From NCBI GenBank assembly GCA_964035575.1, contig OZ037838.1:1860001-1924000 (forward strand): a DNA stretch of 64,000 bases. Direction: 5' to 3'. The notes below the pieces were generated by a model, which was given only the letters and a program-made list of their open reading frames with translations, was not told the DNA's origin and did no database searches. Within the stretch, counting starts at the first letter, position 1; every line of letters begins with the position of its first letter. This DNA comes from Rhynchopus sp. YZ270_cl-10. Taxonomy: Eukaryota; Euglenozoa; Diplonemea; Diplonemida; Diplonemidae. Positions 61,901-64,000 of the stretch are shown one piece after another. The position numbers and the translations under genes are program-made.

Positions 61901-63116
61901 ACAAAACCTTGTCATCACGTTGCGCACAACCAGAAGGATTGCACCTAATGTGAGCTTTGTGCTCCCCTGACTATGTTTGATCATATACCCTATACCCATA
62001 TGCACGATAGCCCATTTGGCAAAGGATTTCCCCAACTCGGTACTTCCCAATCGTCTTTGTGAAGTACTACAAATACTAAAACACCTATTTATCAATCCCC
62101 CCTATATTCTTCATTCATTTCTCTGTGTCCACAGATTGGCCTTTCTCCGCATCAACGTGATTGAGTGGCTAGGTCCCATCCGCTACGAGCTGCGCTGGGA
62201 GGAGGGCGGCCTGCTCGTCACGCTTGAGTCGCGCAACGACATGGAGTACGTCCTCGAGCGCTACCGGAAGGGCGAGGGGCTTGCCTTCGCTGTGTCGTAC
62301 TACTCAACGATGCAGTGGGGGAAGGAAGTGTTCACGTGGGACGTCGCGAAGCGTCGCTTGTGGGCAGCGTGCCCTGGGACAGGTGCCAGCTCCTTCCGAC
62401 CTGCCGCTCAGGCGCCGCCACCACTGTCTGCCTCAGTGTTCGAAGAGTATTCTCGCACCTCCGCAGACGCAGCGTCCCTGCGTACCACTCTGGCAGATGT
62501 CTTCGAGGAACACCTCTTCCCAGGCCACTGCGGCGTGGCCCTGCACAACCCACCCACACCACCCGACGCTGACCAAAAGTCTCTCGAGGTCTACGAGATC
62601 CGCGACTCCGACAAAGTGCCCATCCCAGGCCAGGTCTTTCCCGTGCTCTTCGCAACAAGCCATGCGGTGGTGGCGGTGGTGGAGGTCAACTCTGCACTTC
62701 CTGTTCTCTCTGAGGACGAGGCGAGGGCACATCCGTTGGGGCATCTGCTGATCCAGGGGCATGGTGGTTTGGAGCCGTATGTGCTGTGCAGTATGGATCA
62801 GGTGCGGTGCGACCGTGAGCCGCTGGCACGCCTCATGACAGCAGTGGACATCATCATGAGTGGGCACGCCACGGCATCTGCCTCCTACACGGTTGCGGTG
62901 GAAGGCCAACGTATGCAGGACAGCGACACGTACTCACTCCCCCCGCTCTGGACGTGCCCTGCACTGCAGCACAAACGTGATGAGATACTAGAGGTCCTAA
63001 CCGGCCAGGCCACAACCATGGATGTGCTCGATCCATGTGTCCAGGAGGATCTCCATGCATGCATGCAAACAGACATCACTGCCTATCAACAGCCACGCGG
63101 ACCTCCAGTAAACTGA
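58972..63116 (+). CDS. Phosphatidylinositol phosphate kinase with F-box (three exons)
   Basis: Exons 58972-61566, 61692-61885 and 62135-63116 join in frame (phase 0, then phase 2) across GT-AG introns of 125 and 249 bp, giving 1256 residues. The PIPK catalytic domain spans about 100-390: ATP-binding Lys169 (GRFLMKT), YDLKGS at 235-240, catalytic MDYSLLVG at 297-304, and IIDILQDYNLKK at 334-345. The kinase phosphorylates phosphoinositides; I cannot tell type I from type II. A long linker follows. An F-box-like segment lies at about 758-800 (LSYLAIPDLGSVARVCRQWH). Residues around the third exon start (RYELRWEEGGLLVTLESRND) tentatively resemble a PB1 OPCA motif. A PIPK joined to an F-box is unusual and suggests a ubiquitin-ligase link. 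Confidence 0.88.
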
Positions 63117-63920
63117 GGGGAAATTGTAAAATATTGGGAGAGATTGGGTGGGGTGGTAATATAACGAAAATTGAAAAAACAAAACGTTTGTGTGATGTCA
63201 ATTTTTCCCTAAGGGTGTGTTTAGGTTAGGACAGTGAAAGGACACTGAAAGGGTTTGTCAAGCTTTTGTCCACCTTTTTCCCCTGTTTTTAAGATACATC
63301 GCAAATTCCCCGTAACCGTACGAATAGCCCATACGTCGAGTGTTCCGAAAGGTGAGGTGTACTGTTGCAGATGCATATCATTTGCCACAACGCCTTATGT
63401 AGGAATACTCACATCCGTGTGTACATCTGTTGATTCCCTTCCAAGTGGAACCCAATATTGTATTATTTTTGTGATTTAATTGAGCTATACACTTTGTACA
63501 GCTCTAACGAATGAAACAATGGGAGCTGGCACCAACAATAATTTGGTCTACAAAATATAATAAAATGGGACCGAAAGGTGAAAACATTTTTTGAGGCGTT
63601 AACAACAAACATTAAAGACCACCGCTCCACTACCTGTTTCGAATAACGCGACCGACTTTTTATTTTTGGGGTGTGTGGAATACAAGAAAGTAACCAGATG
63701 ACTAGTACCCCTCCCTGCCCCACCTATTCTGTTTCTTTGGTGTTCCACAGTCATGTCAGCACGGTCTTTGCTAGACAACAGCTCTCTGCGTACGACACTG
63801 TGTCGTTCTTGGAGACTCACTTTGCATGTGTCCTGTCGCGATCTTCTTTATTCTCCGAAGTGCATGCATCGTAAACTACAACACAAAACACAGTTACACA
63901 CAAAACACAACACAACAACC
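63117..63920. other. Spacer before the final gene
   Basis: AT-rich; no gene. The last 50 bases form an A/C-rich leader (CACAAAACACAACACAACAA) like those of the other genes here. Confidence 0.5.
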
Positions 63921-64000
63921 ATGGACGTGACCATTCAAAGCTTCGATAAGAAGGACCACGTCATCAAGGTGGGTGTGGACGATACTGTGATGGACGTGCG
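63921..64000 (+). CDS. Start of a gene, ubiquitin-like N-terminus, truncated by the window end
   Basis: 27 residues are visible, starting MDVTIQSFDKKDHVIKVGVD. The MDVT start and strand-like pattern resemble a ubiquitin-like fold and the first residues of the propeller family, but the sequence then differs, so it is at most a distant relative. Nothing more can be said within the window. Confidence 0.5.
   Translation, partial: MDVTIQSFDKKDHVIKVGVDDTVMDV

Overview
The window is nuclear DNA of a unicellular eukaryote. Several genes are split by GT-AG introns of about 100-350 bp. Products are eukaryotic: an ESCRT-I TSG101/Vps23 homologue, a PIP kinase fused to an F-box, a GAF-type adenylate cyclase, MORN and WD40-like proteins. 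TAA, TAG and TGA all act as stops, so the code looks standard. Genes are GC-richer than the long T-rich spacers. I cannot fix the lineage; a free-living excavate-type protist (for example a fornicate) is only a guess.

Layout. 1-2241: 3' part of a non-LTR retrotransposon ORF carrying an endonuclease-like domain and an OTU-like protease domain. 2299-10150: almost entirely repeats: a MITE, two adjacent 1.2-kb foldback palindromes between poly-C tracts, a hAT-type element with 8-bp target duplications, and a 1.7-kb satellite that switches from a 5-bp to a 7-bp unit. 10-17 kb: T-rich spacer with small dispersed repeats. 18.1-43.9 kb: a seven-member family with an almost invariant ubiquitin-like N-terminus joined to a divergent seven-bladed propeller, in three clusters. 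The clusters are separated by a 6.5-kb nested transposon stack (20.3-26.8 kb), an intact Tc1/mariner DD37E transposon (29.7-31.1 kb), a predicted lipid-anchored protein gene (32.8-33.9 kb) and a third foldback (34.4-35.6 kb). 44.2-47.1 kb: MORN-repeat protein and TSG101-like gene. 47.55-49.78 kb: a Mutator-like element sharing its core with one in the nested stack. 52.2-54.4 kb: adenylate cyclase. 59.0-63.1 kb: PIP kinase/F-box gene with three exons. The last 80 bases open another MDVT-starting gene.

No operon logic applies. The adenylate cyclase, PIP kinase, ESCRT-I subunit, MORN protein and myristoylation-motif protein are ordinary signalling and membrane-trafficking genes. The unusual material is the constant/variable gene family with signs of recombination, and the repeats, several of which can be dated relative to one another from target duplications and one empty site.
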